Of a DNA stretch of 5,858 nucleotides, positions 4,710 to 5,858 are shown one piece after another. The notes under the pieces are model-generated. The model did not search any database and had not been told where the DNA came from. It worked only from the letters and a program-made list of their open reading frames with translations. The stretch is from contig JAADEO010000207.1 of the NCBI GenBank assembly GCA_013153415.1, positions 1-5,858 on the forward strand, in the 5' to 3' direction. Positions within the stretch are counted from its first letter, which is position 1. Each line of letters begins with the position of its first letter. The DNA is from Deltaproteobacteria bacterium (GTDB lineage: Bacteria; Desulfobacterota; Anaeroferrophillalia; Anaeroferrophillales; Tharpellaceae). The position numbers and the translations under genes were made by a program.

Positions 4710-5858
4710 GTGAAACGCAGAGTTGTCGTAACCGGAGCCGGCCTGGTCACCCCGCTGGGAACCGGGGTCGAGAAGAACTGGCAGCGCCTTCTGGCGGGAG
4801 AATCGGGAATCGGACCTATCACTTCATTCGATACGGAAAAATTCGCGACCAAAATCGCCGGACTGGTCACCGATTTCGAACCTACGGACTTTATCGATGC
4901 CAAAGAGTTGAAAAAGATGGACACCTTCATCCATTTCGCCTTGGCCGCCAGCGACATGGCGATGGAGATGTCCGGACTCAAGATAACCCCCGAGCTGAGT
5001 CCCCGTTTCGGGGTTTCGGTCGGAGCCGGGCTCGGCGGTCTGCCCTGCCTGGAACATTACCATACGGTCATGCAGGAGAGGGGGCCGCGCCGGGTAACCC
5101 CGTTTTTCATTCCCATGATGATCGCCAACCTGGCCGGCGGCAACATCGCCATCCGCTACCAGGCAAAAGGCCCCAACCTCTCGGTGGTTACGGCCTGCGC
5201 CACCGGCACCCATTCGATCGGCGAGGGCATGAAGATCATCCAGCGCGGCACCTGTGACGTGATGCTGGCCGGCGGCACCGAAGCTGCGGTTACGCCATTG
5301 TGCATCGCCGGCTTCAACGCCATGAAGGCGCTTTCGACCCGGAACGACGAACCGACCAAGGCTTCGCGTCCCTTCGACAAGGACCGGGACGGTTTCGTTC
5401 CGGCCGAGGGTTCCGGGGTCATCGTTCTCGAAGAACTCGAATTCGCCCTCAAGCGGGGAGCTCCGATACTTGCCGAACTGGTCGGCTACGGCAGCAGCTG
5501 CGATGCCTTCCATATCGCCTCCCCGGCTCCGGACGGCGTCGGGGCCGCCGCCTCGATGGAAGCCTGTCTCGAAGACGCCGGACTCGAAAAGAAGAGGGTC
5601 GAGTACATCAACGCTCACGGCACCTCGACCTATTACAATGATCTTTATGAAACCCGGGCCATCAAGCAGGTTTTCGGTGATCATGCCCAAAAGCTGATGA
5701 TCAGCTCGAGCAAATCGATGACCGGCCACATGCTCGGCGGCACCGGGGCGGTGGAAGCGATCTACACCGTTCTGGCCCTTAAAAACGGCAAAATTCCGCC
5801 AACCATCAACCTTGAAACCCCAGATCCGGAATGCGATCTCAATTACGTTCCCAACCAA
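4710..5858 (+). CDS. fabF: 3-oxoacyl-ACP synthase II FabF (3' end outside window)
   Basis: FabF condenses acyl-ACP with malonyl-ACP, releasing carbon dioxide, to extend the chain by two carbons. The 383 residues seen start MKRRVVVTGAGLVTPLG. They contain the nucleophile Cys163 (VVTACATGTHS), His303 (NAHGTST), Lys335 and His340 (KSMTGH), all at the same numbers as in E. coli FabF, so the site is complete. About 30 C-terminal residues, including the GFGGTN loop, are beyond the window. The start is a GTG with GAGG (4697-4700) nine bases upstream. An ATG at 4702 in the same frame stops after three codons, and its TGA overlaps the GTG. Residue 308, after HGTST, is Tyr where E. coli has Pro. The strong terminator just upstream means it is probably transcribed from its own promoter. 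Confidence 0.97.
   Translation, partial: MKRRVVVTGAGLVTPLGTGVEKNWQRLLAGESGIGPITSFDTEKFATKIAGLVTDFEPTDFIDAKELKKMDTFIHFALAASDMAMEMSGLKITPELSPRFGVSVGAGLGGLPCLEHYHTVMQERGPRRVTPFFIPMMIANLAGGNIAIRYQAKGPNLSVVTACATGTHSIGEGMKIIQRGTCDVMLAGGTEAAVTPLCIAGFNAMKALSTRNDEPTKASRPFDKDRDGFVPAEGSGVIVLEELEFALKRGAPILAELVGYGSSCDAFHIASPAPDGVGAAASMEACLEDAGLEKKRVEYINAHGTSTYYNDLYETRAIKQVFGDHAQKLMISSSKSMTGHMLGGTGAVEAIYTVLALKNGKIPPTINLETPDPECDLNYVPNQ

Noticed and set aside
4824..5858. 344-residue minus-strand open frame opposite fabF
   Set aside because: It results from the codon bias of fabF; the His/Gly/Asp-rich product matches no family I recognise.
1..5858. CRISPR arrays, tRNA or rRNA genes, insertion sequences, phage genes, attachment sites
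   Set aside because: I saw no direct repeat arrays, cloverleaf sequences, transposase motifs or flanking duplications; the window is filled by a conserved housekeeping cluster.

Overview
The window is a type II fatty-acid and phospholipid synthesis cluster from a GC-rich Gram-negative bacterium. The gene order (rpmF, plsX, fabD, fabG, acpP, fabF), the consensus-like sigma-70 promoters and the protein sequences best suit the Desulfuromonadales/Geobacterales (former Deltaproteobacteria). That placement is a judgement from gene order and sequence style, not from a database search. All genes are on the + strand.

Layout: (1) 1-665 is the 3' end of an acyl-CoA dehydrogenase gene with its catalytic Glu motif and a C-terminal extension. 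(2) 666-804 holds a strong promoter and a leader hairpin ahead of rpmF. (3) 805-981 is rpmF, a 58-residue zinc-ribbon L32 protein. (4) 1025-2119 is plsX. (5) 2120-2406 has no convincing gene. It carries an AT-rich island with a near-consensus promoter, an inverted repeat covering its -35 box, and a roughly 140-nt leader. (6) 2407-3375 is fabD, 3375-4151 is fabG (1-bp overlap) and 4264-4506 is acpP. (7) 4538-4600 holds a weak and then a very strong intrinsic terminator. (8) 4710-5858 is fabF from a GTG start, cut off by the window edge about 30 codons before its expected end.

How the genes work together: FabD loads malonyl onto the AcpP carrier, FabF condenses it with a growing acyl-ACP, and FabG reduces the 3-ketoacyl-ACP. 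PlsX passes finished acyl chains from ACP to phosphate for phospholipid synthesis. RpmF links the cluster to ribosome production and growth rate.

This is a recognisable housekeeping locus, and I found no unknown defence, mobile or biosynthetic system. The points worth a second look are: fabH, normally between plsX and fabD, is absent and its place is taken by a promoter with an operator-like palindrome; the small gene usually upstream of rpmF (DUF177/YceD) is also absent; and a strong terminator separates acpP from fabF. Together these suggest at least two and probably three transcription units where many bacteria have one operon.
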